Shown here in pieces: positions 11,936 to 25,039 of a stretch of DNA of 64,000 nucleotides (position 1 is its first letter; the number at the start of each line of letters is the position of its first letter). The position numbers and the translations under genes are program-made. This stretch comes from Castanea sativa (Eukaryota; Streptophyta; Magnoliopsida; Fagales; Fagaceae). The DNA lies in NCBI RefSeq assembly GCF_040712315.1, contig NC_134015.1:43297464-43361463 (forward strand), written 5' to 3'. The notes beneath the pieces are model-generated. The model saw only the letters and a program-made list of their open reading frames with translations, was not told where the DNA came from and searched no databases.

Positions 11936-12902
11936 GAAATACTATGCTAGTGTGGCTCAATAGGAGCGTGGCAACAACAAATTATACACTTTGGTTGTTA
12001 AATATAAAAATTTCTATCATAACTGTAGGTGGACGTACGTCAGGCCCATTTCAAAGCCATGCTGAGAATGTTGGGCTGCCAACATTAGAGGAGTGAGCTC
12101 AGCCCGAGGACAAAGGAATTACAAAAAACCCAATGCTCGAACCCATGATCCCAATTCATCATTAATGCACATTCAAGCACTCAAATTGGTGTTAGGCAAA
12201 TGTTAAAAGTAATCTGACACAATCAAATTAGTGGGAGCAACTGTTGATCCTTGATTCGATAAGGGGGAACAGTACAATAGACTCACAAGACCACTTAGAT
12301 CCTAAACTCGGTAGGTCCCACACACGTGAGGGAGATTTCGTCAAAATGAAGGTCCTACTAACAAGAGAGTGTAAATAGGAAAGCAGGTAAAAGGAAAGGG
12401 GGTTGGAGAAATTGGGAGGTGAAAACATAAGAGGAACGAGAGTCATACATTATGAATTTGAGATTCATCTCAGGGCACAGGGGAAAATACTCAGTCCAAG
12501 GATCATCTCCTCGGCCTAAGCTTAGAGTCAAATGCGACAAACTGCATTCGTGGCTCAATACATTGTAGTTAACAACTGCTCTTGGGACCCCGCATCATGG
12601 GTTAAAAATGTCCCTAATAAGGAAAAAAAAATGACGGCCTAAGCCCAATCCTATAGTTTTTGGGTCTGGCCACTACATTAACTTATATAAAAATTCTTTA
12701 GTGAGGTAGATTGCTATGTAAAGAGAATTCTAATTTTTTTTCTATAAATCTTAGAAAAATAAAAATAGAAATTCGTTTATATATATGCTTAGTGCACCAT
12801 TTATAAATCATTAGTCATGAAAATAAATGCATATACGCCATTAATACTTCTTGGATATACATAAAATAAATTCATACTACTACAATGTGTGGTAGATATA
12901 TA

Positions 12903-13205
12903 AGAAAATAGGATTCAGATCTTCTAAATTTCTTAGGGTACTTTACTAAATAAATTTCCATAAATCATAACCTTTTGTTAATAATTTACTGGTCTAGATT
13001 TTGTCATGTCAACATTCCACTCACAATAATTTTAATTGTTTTATTTGCAACATTATTTTATTATTTTATTATTTTAAGAGTATTGCTAGTAGAATGTTGA
13101 CATGACGAAATCTAGTCCCTTAAATCGTAAAAGATTGGTTAGTATATAAGAAAATCTATTAATAGAGTATTATAAGAAATCTAGAGGATCTAAATCCAAG
13201 AAAAT
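12903..13205. mobile_element. Foldback (MITE-like) element, type II copy 1
   Basis: Homologous to 1951-2244. The arms are still complementary but carry independent changes (for example AAATTTCTTAGGGTA on the left). A TTATT expansion lies in the loop. Confidence 0.6.
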
Positions 13206-13750
13206 TTGACTACAGTGAATGAATATGTATTTAATTCTTTTTTTACTAATCAACGGCACAATTATTTTATATTACCAAATGCATGTGTTCTTAAAATTTG
13301 CTTTTCTCTAATGATGGTTTTCATTAATTATTGGTAAAGTAAACTAGATACGAGGAAGAGGGTAATATTCCAAATCCACTAATATTTTTTATAATAATTT
13401 ATATTCAAATTTTATTATTTCAATATTAATAATTAATTAACATAATCATGCAATTTCATTTTATACAAATTACGTGCACTATGCTTGTGTCTAGAAACTC
13501 TTATTTTTTTAATTAAAATATAACATTTTTAAGTCGAGATGACAAGTAATTTTAGTTTAAGTATAAAATGTGTGTCGTAATTTTTTGAAATTTTAACTTG
13601 AATTTTAACTTTATATCCTTAATTTCTCTTACTCTCTGAATTTTTTGGAATTATATTTTACATTTAGAAATTTTAATTTACATTTATATCCTGTCTTATT
13701 AACAAATCATTTTCAATTATATGGTAGATTTAATTTTCTAAGTATGGTAC

Positions 13751-15174
13751 TGTTAGGATGTGTGCTCCAAAATCCTATTGTACAATACTATGTATGATAT
13801 TATGTTTGACATTATGTTTGACTTAATATTGTGTTTGATAAATTTTTTTTATTATTATCTAAAAATAATGGCAACATGAATATTGGGACATTATTATATA
13901 GTCCATGAGATATATTGTATGTGATTTATGTGATTTAATCACAGAAGATGTAAATCACAAATTTCTTGTAAACTCAAAATGCAGTTCGTAGTCGATGATG
14001 AAATTGGGCATTTTATCTACAAAGACTATAACATATCAACTAAAAAAATTTGTCTTGATCGTGGAAATGGAGATTTCTAATTGGTATGTTGATATGTTTT
14101 AAAAGTTAAAACATATTGAACTAGACTACTGTGAGATTTATTATTCTCCTAATGACTGTCAAATTAATAATAAATCCACGACTTATATTTGCATAAACTT
14201 TTAATCCTGAGAGAATAATGGACTTAATCATGAAGTGTAAGTTGCTTTGATATATCAGGAGTGAGATCTAAACTAACGGTCAAAACTTCAGTATGTTGGG
14301 CAACCACATTTAGTGTTTATGGAACAGATGTTCTCAAGATGGAATTCATAGTCTCTTAGTAGAGATATAAAATATTCTTTTGAGATTAGTTTAATGGGTT
14401 TGTTATTCAGAGAGTTAGGCCTAACTACTTTAGTAAGGAGTTACTAAAGTATATGTTTATGGAATTGGATTTCAAAAATATATGATAAATATCTTATAAG
14501 ATTAATCCGGCTACTCAAGGATAAGATGTAGTAATTTACAAAGTGGCAGTCTACATTTATGACTTTATGTTACTACGAATATTTTATTAAGGGGTTGCAT
14601 ATACAATAAATTTTTGGTATATAATTTATAAATATAGCCAAAAGTGCAACTATATTTATATAGTGGTATTAAATATAGTCAATGGTAAATTTGGACTTGT
14701 TAAGAGTTGATAGAAAAATCCAAGGACCATTGGAGCTAGTGTCTTATTGGTTCCATTTGGTCCCACTCCAAACCACATACTTAAGCCTAATTGGAAAGGC
14801 CCAAAAGGCCAGCCTAATTAGATAATCAGTTAGATACAAAGGGAGAAACATACAAAAATTTTTATAGAGAATTGTAAGAACACTATTGCGAAGTGGTGTA
14901 AGAAGTGTTAGACACTTTTTGACATTCTCCCTTTGGAACTGATTGAGAGACCACACATCTTGGGCGTTAGTGGAATTGGAGTGAAGATTAAAAGTGTTCC
15001 TAAGTGCTTCTGATCTTCGGTTTTGAAATTCACCGCTCCAAGGTACACTCTTTTGTTCTCAAATTCTGAAACTTATATAGTACATGTTAACTTTTATGAA
15101 TGAAGTAGATCTGTTATTTTTCCGCTGCGGATGTTTTGTATGTGCTACAAACATATATATTTCCCTCAGGAACA
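13751..15174 (+). mobile_element. Solo LTR upstream of peptide pseudogene 1
   Basis: A 1424-bp insertion absent from type I blocks. It begins TGTTAGGATG and ends CAGGAACA. The 3' part (ATTTTTCCGCTGCGG, then a short tail) is typical of the end of plant Copia LTRs, which suggests plus orientation. No internal region or second LTR is present, so it is best read as a solo LTR. No clear target-site duplication is visible. Short ORFs inside are chance. Confidence 0.6.
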
Positions 15175-15247
15175 ATGAATACTAAAAAAATTGTATTTAT
15201 ACCAAGATTATTAGCATGCATTTATCACAATAATACATGACCATATT

Positions 15248-15567
15248 GCTTTTACAACTTGTAAGTTTCTCTCTCTCCTTCTCTCTCTCTCTCTCTCAAT
15301 ATTTGATTTTTTATATGATGGTGGCTAATGAAATATTGACGGCAGGTTTATCATTACCAAGAATGTCAAATGTTGCGGGTCACTGTTCCCGCGAAGTTGA
15401 TTGTACATTCATAATCAAATGTCGTCCTAAGTGCTTCCCCCTTTGTGTAAATGGGAGCATGTCAGTGCTCTTGCGCTGTAACCCAAAATGAAGCTACTAT
15501 TGAAGGCAATCATGACAATCCAGCAACAATTAGCAAATACTACTCATTCAAAAATAATGCAAACTAA
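15248..15567 (+). pseudogene. Broken cysteine-rich peptide gene, type II copy 1
   Basis: Homologous to the intact peptide genes. A deletion has joined upstream DNA to the last ~13 bases of exon 1 (to 15260), removing the normal start and signal peptide. A nearby ATG at 15237 would be out of frame after splicing. The intron keeps its GTAAGT donor and an AG acceptor at 15345. In exon 2 the first five cysteines remain, but one extra G after the CVNG codons (near 15449) shifts the frame and removes the last three-cysteine cluster. The same extra G is in the two other type II copies. Confidence 0.8.
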
Positions 15568-15963
15568 ATTGAGTACTAGAAGTTGTACTTGCCTTGGTTC
15601 TAAAAAAAAAAAGCTGTGTCGGTCTTGTCATAAGGATAATAAGTTCAATCTAATGGTTGCAGGTGGTGCAAAGTCTAAAAAGAAATAAGATCATTTATCA
15701 ATTTCATTAATGTTGAAATAAAAAGGTAACTTTGGACTTCACGGCATAGAAAAAAAAAATTTTGATACCACATGACGGAATTGCAAATTTCTATAACAGT
15801 ATGTTAGGATTTACGTCCTACAATCCGATTGTATGATTTTGTCTTTTTACAATTCATGTCCTAGAATCCAATTTACGATTTTACCTTCACTAAAACTTTT
15901 TGATTTGCAGAGACTATATAATATGATCAATAGAAATATTGATACAATTGGAATATATTAAAC

Positions 15964-16240
15964 TTGTCTTGCCCCATTTTTCATTGGCAAGATATTGCCT
16001 TCTTTTTAAGTAAGACACAGCCTAACCCCTCAAGTTTTTCAAATGCCTATTTCCAAACCTGTTTCCAATTTAAACTCACCACCGTCCATATAAGGCTTAA
16101 TAGGCCACATGTTCTCTTGTAAGACATACACACCATCCTATTGTGTGGGAATCCACCCTGTTACGATTTGTCAAGCCCAAATTCTTCATCGACAAGGCAT
16201 TGTTCTTTTTCAAACTGGCACATAGGCTCATCCTCATCTC
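15964..16240 (-). repeat. TRIM-like element, type II copy 1
   Basis: The same pair of direct repeats as 3759-4135, with a shorter interior (about 100 bp missing) that is also shared by the other type II blocks. Confidence 0.35.
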
Positions 16241-17249
16241 TCATCACCAAATTCATTTTCTTCTGAGGAAAATTGATTTTTACAATCGTATTGATAATAG
16301 CTAGAATCGATAGACTTACTATCTATTGTTTTCTTTTTAAAGTACAATTAGCTTTAATGTTTTACATTATAATTGGAGCTTTCCTTTTAACATACATGTG
16401 CATTTTATTAGCTTGTAAAAGGGGTACTAATTTTTTTTTAATATGGGTAATAGCATAATAAGCTTTAATTAAAATATAATATAAATATGCTATGTTATAT
16501 TAGTTGAAAGAGGGGGCTTTCTTTTTTTTAGGGGCCTTGGGAACTGACTTAGTCGCCTGTATCCTAGAGTCTGCCTTGAATTTTATATAAATTGCATGGT
16601 AAAGACTTTGCTTTGTGTTATTAAAATTATCTACAAGGTAGGAGGATCAAGGATGGGAATCGGGAAAGTAATTCTAATATAGAAAAAAAATTATTTTATT
16701 AGTCCATTTGATGAAAAACAAATTGTCAAAGAGAACATGACCGTAAAACCATAACATTATAGATCATACATTCAACTCCTATGGGAATGGGATAGGGCAC
16801 CAATGATATGGTCCCAAAATTTTCACGATAAAATTCTCATCACGACAGTATAGCCACGTGAGTAAACCCACAAGGCTAAAATCAACGAGAAAAATCACCT
16901 CGATGACGAAAAATTCTCAACGCGAGAGTAAGTCATGCGATCAAACTTGTATGATTAAAACCAATCACCAAAATCATATAAACAACCCAAATCTCAAAAC
17001 AAGAATAAAATCGTATGATTAAAATCACTAGTATAAAAACCGAAGGGCATAATTGTTTTGGTGAAATTATCAAAGAAACAAGTGAGATCAACACTATCAA
17101 CAAATCAAAAGTTCTAGCTAATTATCAAGATTAGGAAGAAGCATGAGATGTAAGTATATGGCATCCGAAAATAGGAGTCTTCGTGAAAACAAGTGGAAAC
17201 TGTGAATATTCCTACCGTCATCCAAAATGTAGAAGTAAGAAAAAGGGGG

Positions 17250-18252
17250 TGATAGACCAAAAACGTATTGACCCCATGTGATGGATTACTTAATTAATTA
17301 GCCAAGTTTAATTAATTAACCAATTTAACCTGCAAATGCGTGGTAGCACAAACAAATCACAAATTTAACTAAAGTGCAGCGAAAAATAAATTGACACGGT
17401 GATTTGTTTACGAATGGGGAAAACCACCGTGGCAAAAACCCCACCAGGTGATTTTAAGGTCACCGCTCCCGAGAATCCACTATTACCACAACAAGCAGTT
17501 ACAAGTAAAGGAATCTCAGTACCTTATACCAACCTACAATTGAACCTTTACTCTAATACTCAATTGGACTTGTTCTGTAGTAACAATCTCTTCTTTTCAA
17601 TGCACGGCTCCCAGTACACGATTTCAATCACCAACTTGAGAAAGATGTTGGCTGCAAAGTTCTTTAGGTCATCCTCACAATGAAGAACAAGAAGATGCTT
17701 GGTTACAAAACCCTATGGGGCAAAAACACAGCAACTTCTTCACAAAGAGATGAACTGGGGCAAACTTTGTCTCTGGTCACAAATTGCTTGAACAAACTTT
17801 GCTCAATGCTTGTGCAACTTGTGTCTACTTTGACGGCCCTTCAAATAATTCTTTTATATGTCTAGGGTTGTGAGAAAAGAAGGCCCAAAGACATATCCAC
17901 GGATTGGAATCAAAACAGATCTGAAAAACTATTTTTTTTAAACCTCGACTGCTAGAGGTGTTGACATGCTTTCGAGAAGCTGTCGAGCCTCAGGGTTGGA
18001 ACAGCTTATTAAAGCTCGATAGATGAAGTTGTCGAGCCAGCTGTCCAACTTTAATGACAAGCACTTCTTCAACTTGTTTCTATGACAGACTTACATTGCT
18101 GTAACACTTGAACTTGAAACAATGTTTCTTAACGCATTAAATGCATCCTAGATCTATCCGAGTACAAGCAGAGTGCATTTTGTAAAAGGATTTGCCAATT
18201 ACATAAAATAATGACATACGTTCCTATCAAGTGAAACACATATGTCCTAACA
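17250..18252 (-). mobile_element. Family 3 LTR (unit 1)
   Basis: A 1003-bp LTR, TGATAGACC on the left and GTCCTAACA on the right, related in its interior to families 1 and 2 (GGTGATTTGTTTACGAATGG, GGTTACAAAACCCT). It is 30 bp shorter than its copies at 33961 and 51996, owing to loss of one of two near-identical stretches around CCCAGTAC (near 17608). ORFs of 94 and 61 codons inside are not genes. Confidence 0.75.
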
Positions 18253-19040
18253 ATCTCTCCCTTTAACAATCAGTGATAAAACCACAACGAACAAATGAAC
18301 ATATGAAAGAAGTCATAAATCACTCAATTCGTACTCACTTGTTAAGTACAAAAAAATTTATCATAACACAAACTCTTGAAAAACTTTGTAAGAAGAGAGT
18401 TTATGGCAAGTGGACTTTGACAACTTGTATTTCTAAAACATTTTAAACAAAACACATCAAGGCATCTTTGTGTAAAGCAGAAATAATAGATTGCATACAA
18501 AAATAAGAAGCATGTGTATAAAGAAAGACAAGAAACAACACATGTAAGGATAGGTGAAATAAAACATACATCATCATATATACCACTTGATAAGCATCAT
18601 GTTTGTAAAAATGGTCACAAAACCTAGGTACAAGAACAATGTATCTCCAACAAAGAAAGAAAAGAAAAGATACATGTAATCTACCTACTCGATAACACCA
18701 CTCTAGTGTCTTTCTCTCCCACCTTTGCGGGGAACGTTACCTCACCATAAGCTCTGATGATGTCATCGACTGACGATCATTTATGGCTTCATCACCAGTG
18801 ATAACAATTTCATCTTGATCTACCCCAAATCGACCAACTCGATCACAATCTGCACAGATTTTCTAGCCCCAAAGAGTTGAGTCCCAAAGAGTTGATAGGT
18901 ACGTAAGAACATCGCAAAATCTTTGCCTCAGCCACCGAGGTGAATTGGGGATGAATTTTGGTAACTTCATTTGAGTATAGTTACCAAAAACTTTTTTTTT
19001 TATATATAATCATGTACAAATTTTCTATTATAATTTATAG
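18253..19040 (-). mobile_element. Retroelement 3' internal remnant with polypurine tract (unit 1)
   Basis: Immediately right of the LTR the plus strand reads ATCTCTCCCTTT, the complement of a polypurine tract, here slightly decayed (AAAGGGGGAGAT in copy 3). The following ~780 bp is non-coding 3' internal sequence. The rest of the element, including gag, pol and the second LTR, is absent. Confidence 0.7.
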
Positions 19041-19689
19041 ACATTAGTTTGTTTTTTTTATTACCAACAAAAGGAAATATAGTGTATTGATGAGTACTTG
19101 GGAACTTTGTATTACTATTCTGTTTTAAATAATTAGTGAGGGATTCAAAGTTTTTCTATTTTAGATTATTATTAGTTGTAGAACCACGCAATGAGTCGAA
19201 ATATTTGACGATTTATTTTTCTGTTAAGTAAGAAAAATGAAAATAGTAGATGAGACTTAAAAGTGTTAGTTTCAAACCATTCTTAAAATGATGTGATTAT
19301 TTTCAATTAAAGTATAGTTGATACAATATATTAGATTTTCAAAATTAAACTATCAATAGTTTTTAATTTGAAGTGTATTAAATTTAGAAATTTGTTTTTA
19401 GGACACATAATGCATTTTACATTAATTATTATAGATATTAATAAATAATGTAATGTGTGGTTATAATTTTTTTCTAGTGCTCCTTACAAATGGTTTATCC
19501 TTTATACGTATTGAATTGCCTAATAATGAGGCAAATTAAAGTAAATCCATCACCTATATTAAAAAAAATATGATCTTTAATAACATAAAAATATATATGT
19601 AATTTTATTCGGAATCATACTCAAAGAATGAGAAATAATTGTCAATGAAATAGCGCATATTTTTAGTTTTTACACATACCTCTCTTCTC

Positions 19690-19975
19690 AAATTATCATC
19701 GAATTTGACTAAATGGATTGAAGTGGATCGACTAGACTGAATGGACTGAACTAGACAAAATAGACCGAATGGAATAAATTAGACAATAATAGACCGAAGT
19801 GGACTGAAATGGACGAAATTGACTAAATGGACTGAAGTGGACCAATAAGGATTGAAGAGGATGAAACAGACTGAAGTGGACAAAATTGAATGGACCGAAA
19901 CAAATCAAAATGGTCTTAAATTGACAGAAATGTACCAAGTGGACAAAAGTGGACCATATTGGACCAAACTAAACC
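19690..19975. repeat. Degenerate TGGACnnAAn array, type I copy 2
   Basis: Homologous to 530-775, with one or two more units. Both strands stay open for 70-90 codons because the unit lacks stops; this is not a gene. Confidence 0.75.
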
Positions 19976-21113
19976 GAAATACTATGCTAATGTGGGTCGA
20001 CAGGAGCATGCTAACAATAAATTATTCACTTCAGCTTTTAAATATAAATATTCCTATCTTAATTGTAGGGGAACATGTGCCAGGCCCATTTCAGAGCCAC
20101 ACTAAGAATGTTGGGCAACCCACATTAGAGGATTGAGCCCAACCCAATGATAAATGAATTATGAATGACTCAACGCTTGAACATGTGATCCCAGCTGAAC
20201 ATTAATGCATATCACAGCACCTGAATCAACGACAAGCACAAGTTACAAAGTAAACTGACACAGTCAGATCGGTGGGATCCACTGCTGATCCTCGATTTGA
20301 TAGGGGGAACAGTACCATTGATTCACAAGACCACTTGGATCCTGAATTCGGTAGGTCCCACACATGTGAGGGAGATTCCATCATTATGAAGACCCTACTA
20401 ACAAAGAGTATAAACAAGGGGGTTTGAAAATTGGGGAGGGGGGTGAGATCACATTATGAACGTGAGTTATACATTTCGAATTTGGGATTCATCTTGGGGC
20501 ACAGGGGAACAAACTCAGTCTGAGAATCATATCCTCGGCCTAAGCTTAAAATCAAAAGTGACAATCTGCCTTAGTAGCTCAGCCCATTGTAGTTAACAAC
20601 TGCTCTTAGGTGCTCCCATCATGGGCTAAAAATGTCCTTAAAAACAAAAACAAAAACAAAAACAAAAAATTGAGGGCCCCAGCATAATCCTATAGTTTTA
20701 GGGCCTGGCCACTACATTAACTTGTATAAAAATTCATTGGTGTGATAGATGGCTAAGTAAAGGGAATTATAAACATGAAACTTTCCTTCAAAAAAAAAAA
20801 AAAAACTAGAGAGAGATGAAACACAAATTTTTAAAATTAAAATAATTAAATATGTGAAATTTTTGCTTTATTGATTAGAAACATAATATTTTTGTTATTG
20901 AGTGTTACTAAATTCGAGTAAAAATACCATATTCCAAATAAGTCATCTTTTATATAAATCTTAGAAAAATAAAAATAGAATTTCATTTATATAAATGATT
21001 AGTGCACCATTAATAAATCATTAATACATGAAAATAAATGCATATAGGCCATTAATACTTCTTGGATATACATAAAATAAATTAATACTACTACAATGTT
21101 TGGTAGATATATA

Positions 21114-21409
21114 AGAAAATTGGATTCAAATCTTCTAGATTTCCTAGGGTACTCTACCAAATAAATTTCTGTAAATCTCAACATTTCTTTAATAATTTAT
21201 TGGTCTAGATTTTGCTATGTCAACATTCCACTAATATTAATTTTATTACTTTGTTTGCAGCATTATTTTATTATTTTAAGAGTATTGTTAGTAGAATGCT
21301 GAGATAACAGAATCTAGATCCTTAAATCAAGAAAGATTGGTTAGGATTTAAGAAAATCTATTGATAGAATGCCCTAGGGAATCTATAGGATCTAAATCCA
21401 AGAAAATAT
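21114..21409. mobile_element. Foldback (MITE-like) element, type I copy 2
   Basis: Homologous to 1951-2244, with both arms retained. Confidence 0.65.
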
Positions 21410-22062
21410 GGCTACATAAGAAAATATGACTACAGTGAATGAATATGCATTTAATTCTTCTTTTACTAATCAAGTGCACAATTATTTTATATTATCAAAT
21501 GCATGTGTTATAAAAATTTGCTTTTCTCTCATGATGGTTTTTAGTAATTATTGGTAAACTAAACTAAATATGAGGAAGAGTGTAATATTCCAAATCCACT
21601 AATATTTTTTATAATAATTAATATTCAAATTAAATTATTTTAATATAAATAATTAATAAATATAATCATACAATTTCATTTTATACAAATTTCATGCACT
21701 ATGCTTGTGTCTAGAAACTCTTATTTTTTGATTAAAATATAAAATTTTTGAGTGGAGAACAGAAGTAATTTTACTTTAAATGTAAAATTTGTGTCCTAAT
21801 TTTATGAAATTTGAACTTGAATTTTAACTTCATATCCTTAATTTTTCTTACTGTGTTAATTTTTGGGAATTATATTTTCAATTTAAAAATTTTAATTTAC
21901 ATTTATATACTTAATTTGTCTAATAAACAAATAATTTTCAATTATATGGTAGATTTAATTTTCTAAGTATGGAAAAGTGACTACTAAAACAAAAATGTAT
22001 TTACACCAAGATAATTAATTCATGCATTTATCACAATAATATATGACCATATTATCAGACAC

Positions 22063-22069
22063 TATAAAG
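22063..22069 (+). promoter_or_regulatory. TATA box of peptide gene copy 2
   Basis: TATAAAG lies 98 bp before the ATG. The 13-bp repeat AAAGATTACTATC starts at 22066 and, with its last base changed, at 22088. Confidence 0.55.
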
Positions 22070-22160
22070 ATTACTATCTAACACTGTAAAGATTACTATA
22101 ATCAGGCAAATCACTTTGCATAGTCATAACAAAGTCTAGAACTAGACCAATAAGAAAATA

Positions 22161-22222
22161 ATGGATGTCATTTCTTCCAAAATGGCTTTCTTGATCATCC
22201 TACTCGCTTTTGCAACTTGTAA

Positions 22223-22260
<38 letters not shown>

Positions 22261-22526
22261 ATTTGATTTTTTACATGATGGTGGTGAATGAAATATTGAT
22301 GGTAGGTTTATCATTACCAAGAATGTCAAATGCTGCGGTTCATTGTTCTCGCGATGCTGATTGTACATTCGCAATCCAATGTCTTTCTCCGTGCTTCTCC
22401 CTTTGTGTAAACGGAGCATGTCAGTGCTCCTGCACTGCAACCCGAAAACAAGCTACTGTTGAAGGCAATCACGACAATCCGGCAAAAATTAGCAAATACT
22501 ACTCATTCAAAAATAATGCAAACTAA
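22161..22526 (+). CDS. Secreted 8-cysteine defensin/NCR-like peptide, copy 2
   Basis: Exons 22161-22218 and 22306-22526 are joined across an 87-bp intron (GTAAGT donor, GGTAG acceptor) and give 92 residues. The signal peptide and all eight cysteines are at the same positions as in copy 1. The mature loops differ: the stretch between the second and fifth cysteines reads TFAIQCLSPCFSL, with Gln, Leu and Ser where copy 1 has Lys, Arg and Pro, lowering the positive charge. A Thr follows the last cysteine where the other copies have Ala. The C-terminal tail from TRKQATVEG onward is unchanged. The long minus-strand ORF over this gene is a shadow caused by the CT tract. Function is unknown; secretion is inferred from the signal peptide. 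Confidence 0.75.
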
Positions 22527-22957
22527 ATTGAGTACAAGAAGTTGTACCTGTCTTGCTACTCAATAAAAAATGTACTTATCATGTCGTAGGGATAATAATT
22601 TCAAACTAAAGGCTCTAGGTGGTGTAAAGTCTAAAAAGAAATAAGATCCTTTTTCGATTTCATGAATGTTGAAATAAAAAGGACACTTTGCATTTCATGG
22701 CATAGAAAAAAAATAATTGTGATACAGTATGAAGGAATTGCAAATTTCTCTAACAGTATGTTAGGATTCATTTCCTATAATCCAATTGTATGATTTTATC
22801 TTCTTACAGTTCATGTCCTAGAATCCAATGTACAATTTTACCTTTTGAACAAAACCTTTTTATTTGCAAAGACTATTCAATATGATCATTAGAAATGTTG
22901 ATACATTTGGAATACATTAAACTTATCTTGCCCCAATTTTTCATTGGCAAGATATTG

Positions 22958-23406
22958 TAGTGACTAACTAATGATGCACGGATCCTAGTACCCAACTAAC
23001 TCCATTAACTTAAAGAGGTTGTTGGCTACAAAGTTCTTCAGTTCATCAGCAATAAAGATCAAGAAGTTCATTGGTCACAAAACCCTTGGCGAAAGACACA
23101 GTAGGTTCTTTAGAGGGAATACTGAATTTGGGTACTATCTGCTTGTGTCATGGCGTTTATAATAAGCCTTATATATGTCTAGGGTTATAAGAAAAGAAAC
23201 CCTATACAAATATTCCAACATGGGCCAAAAATCAGATCTGGGAATTCTAATTTCATAAGTCTCGATAGAAACAATTTGTGTCGAGCTTTAACATTAAATC
23301 TCGATAGAAGTCTTTCTATCGAAATTGCTGTCGAGCTTTAATGAACAGCTTTTCTTCACTTGTTTCTTGGTCAGATTTTCATGGATTTAACACTTGACTT
23401 GAACAA
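22958..23406 (-). mobile_element. Family 1 LTR fragment (unit 2)
   Basis: It matches the distal part of the LTRs at 8490 and 43962 (from CTAACCAATGATGCACGGATC onward in those copies). The first ~375 bp, the preceding gag and the left LTR are gone, so one deletion spans from the type I tail into this LTR. Confidence 0.65.
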
Positions 23407-25039
23407 GGAACACAAGGAATCCATATAAATGCATGAATATAAAGAAACAAGATGCTATGGATGACAAGATAATAGAAAGATCCAAAACATGTGAAAATCA
23501 ATGCATGCAAGAGGGTCTCGACAAATCGAGAAGTTGTCGAGCTACTATCGAGAGAAAACCCCAAAATCTTGATGGATCGAGAATCTATCAAGAGTCTATG
23601 AGTCGAACAAAATGCACAAAAATTTGGCTCAATGGATCGAGAAGTTGTCGAGAAGAAACCCAAAAATCTCGATGGATCAAAGATCTGCCAAGATTCTATC
23701 GAGGCTGAAGAAAGAAAGTTCGATAGAAGTGGAATCTATCGAGCTTGAAGAAAAAAGAGTGTTTCAAGGGAGGAAAAACACATAAAGATGAATGCAACAA
23801 GCAAACTACTCAAACAAACATCCAAGCCACATATTAGGCTCTCAAAACATCTCTTAACATATAAGCATAGCATCCATAGATCCAAAAACACACACACATA
23901 CGCACACACACACACACACTAAACAAGTCCAACCAATATTATATTTCAAAAACAAGTTATGACAGTTTAGTGAGCAAATATTAACACATGTATCTCTTGT
24001 GATGGCCAAATCACATTGTACCTATACATGTATCAAAAGTAGCAAAAAAAATTTGCATGTTGTGCGTAAAAACATAACAAGTGTACACAATTTTCTAATA
24101 TTATGACGATTTGACATATGAGAAAATTTAATACACTCATACACAATCATAACTATTTAATGGGGACTATCACTTTTGAGGTACATCATATAACTCCCGT
24201 ATCTCCTAAAAAAATGCTTGCAATCATATTTAAAAACATTTTGATCTTTTTTGCTTTTTTATTCTTTGCATATTTTCTTTTTGAACATATCATGAACGGG
24301 CATATAAGAGAGCAAAGAAATACCCAATAATGTATGCCAAAACATCACAATTTCGCTATGTCAAAGCACACAGATTTTATACATGATTGGCGGGCTTTAA
24401 TGGTGACACAGTTATTTATTCCTTTCTCTTAGGATTTTCTAGTCATTCTTGTCAAAAAGAGTGATATGAGTATTAAGATTTAAGAGACAAACTTAATTGT
24501 ACTCATCACAAAAATGTGCCACAAAGCTCACTTACTTAGTTGTGCATTAAAGTGCTCATCTAAGCTAAAAAAGAGATACAAAGTTTAGAAAATTTTGTTT
24601 CAATGGCCATCCAAGGTACACTAGTACCAATATAAACAAACACACACTGTTTTTGTATATTTTTTTTCCTAGATTTTCTCTTTTTATTTTGAAAAACAAA
24701 CAAAATAAAAACTTAAAAACCAAACAAAAACAAACAATCAACATGAAAGCATGAATGAAAGACGCAGGTAAATGAAAGCAAGATTCTAAAAGCATATAAG
24801 AAATCAAGCAAAGAGAGTCCTACTTTAAACAAAAAGAATTAAAGTATAGGACAATAGAAAAGGAAATTATGTCTTAAGCTCATTTCTCATCCACACAGCA
24901 CAAGTCTTTGGCTGTGAAGATGAAAAGGCATGTGTCCTAGTATGTCTACTAAAGGATATATAAGAATTAACATTCTCCTAAAATTGAGTTAAAATGCTTA
25001 AAGCTTTTAATAATTCTCCAAACAAAGGTGTTGAACCTT
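23407..25039 (-). mobile_element. Retroelement internal non-coding region, family 2 (unit 2)
   Basis: A TCGA-rich segment (23407-23760), an (AC)n microsatellite (23887-23919) and AT-rich DNA lead to gag. The layout is the same as 5358-6560 but the sequence is diverged. No pol domains are visible. Confidence 0.55.

Larger units (their letters stand above)
11058..17249. repeat. Type II duplicated block, copy 1
   Basis: A diverged paralogue of the type I block, recurring at 27639 and 46519. Positions 11058-11645 are AT-rich and empty. A decamer array lies at 11650-11935. The non-coding module of the GGCCCATTTC/CCTCGGCCTAAGC kind runs about 12030-12700, then AT-rich DNA, foldback 12903-13205, solo LTR 13751-15174, peptide pseudogene 15248-15567 and TRIM-like repeat 15964-16240. 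The tail 16241-16706 matches the type I tail. Positions 16707-17249 are a type II-only segment with two degenerate tandem copies of about 80 bp (near 16823 and 16906, core AAATTCTCA followed by CGA and AGTA). Confidence 0.8.
19041..22957. repeat. Type I duplicated block, copy 2 (3'-truncated)
   Basis: Same order as block 1. It is AT-rich without genes at 19041-19690, then decamer array, GGCCCATTTC module 20060-20730, (AAAAC)n tract 20641-20669, foldback, and peptide gene 22161-22526. It stops abruptly at 22957 inside the first TRIM-like direct repeat. The rest of the tail and the first ~375 bp of the adjoining LTR are missing compared with units 1, 3 and 4. Confidence 0.85.

Noticed and set aside
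13751..15174. Reading the type II insertion as a DNA transposon
   Set aside because: The ends are TG and CA without long inverted repeats, and the 3' part has the CCGCTGCGG-type end common in plant LTRs. A solo LTR fits better, although no target duplication was found.
22195..22440. Antisense ORFs over the peptide genes with Arg-Glu runs (also 38893-39177, 57133-57324)
   Set aside because: They are shadows of the (CT)n intron and the real exons. They are not kept at equal length in copies 1 to 4.
23379..23663. Minus-strand ORF with a hydrophobic middle, repeated at 9209, 44759 and 63368
   Set aside because: It falls in the LTR edge and TCGA-rich segment. Its ends differ in each copy, and it has no start context or known domain.
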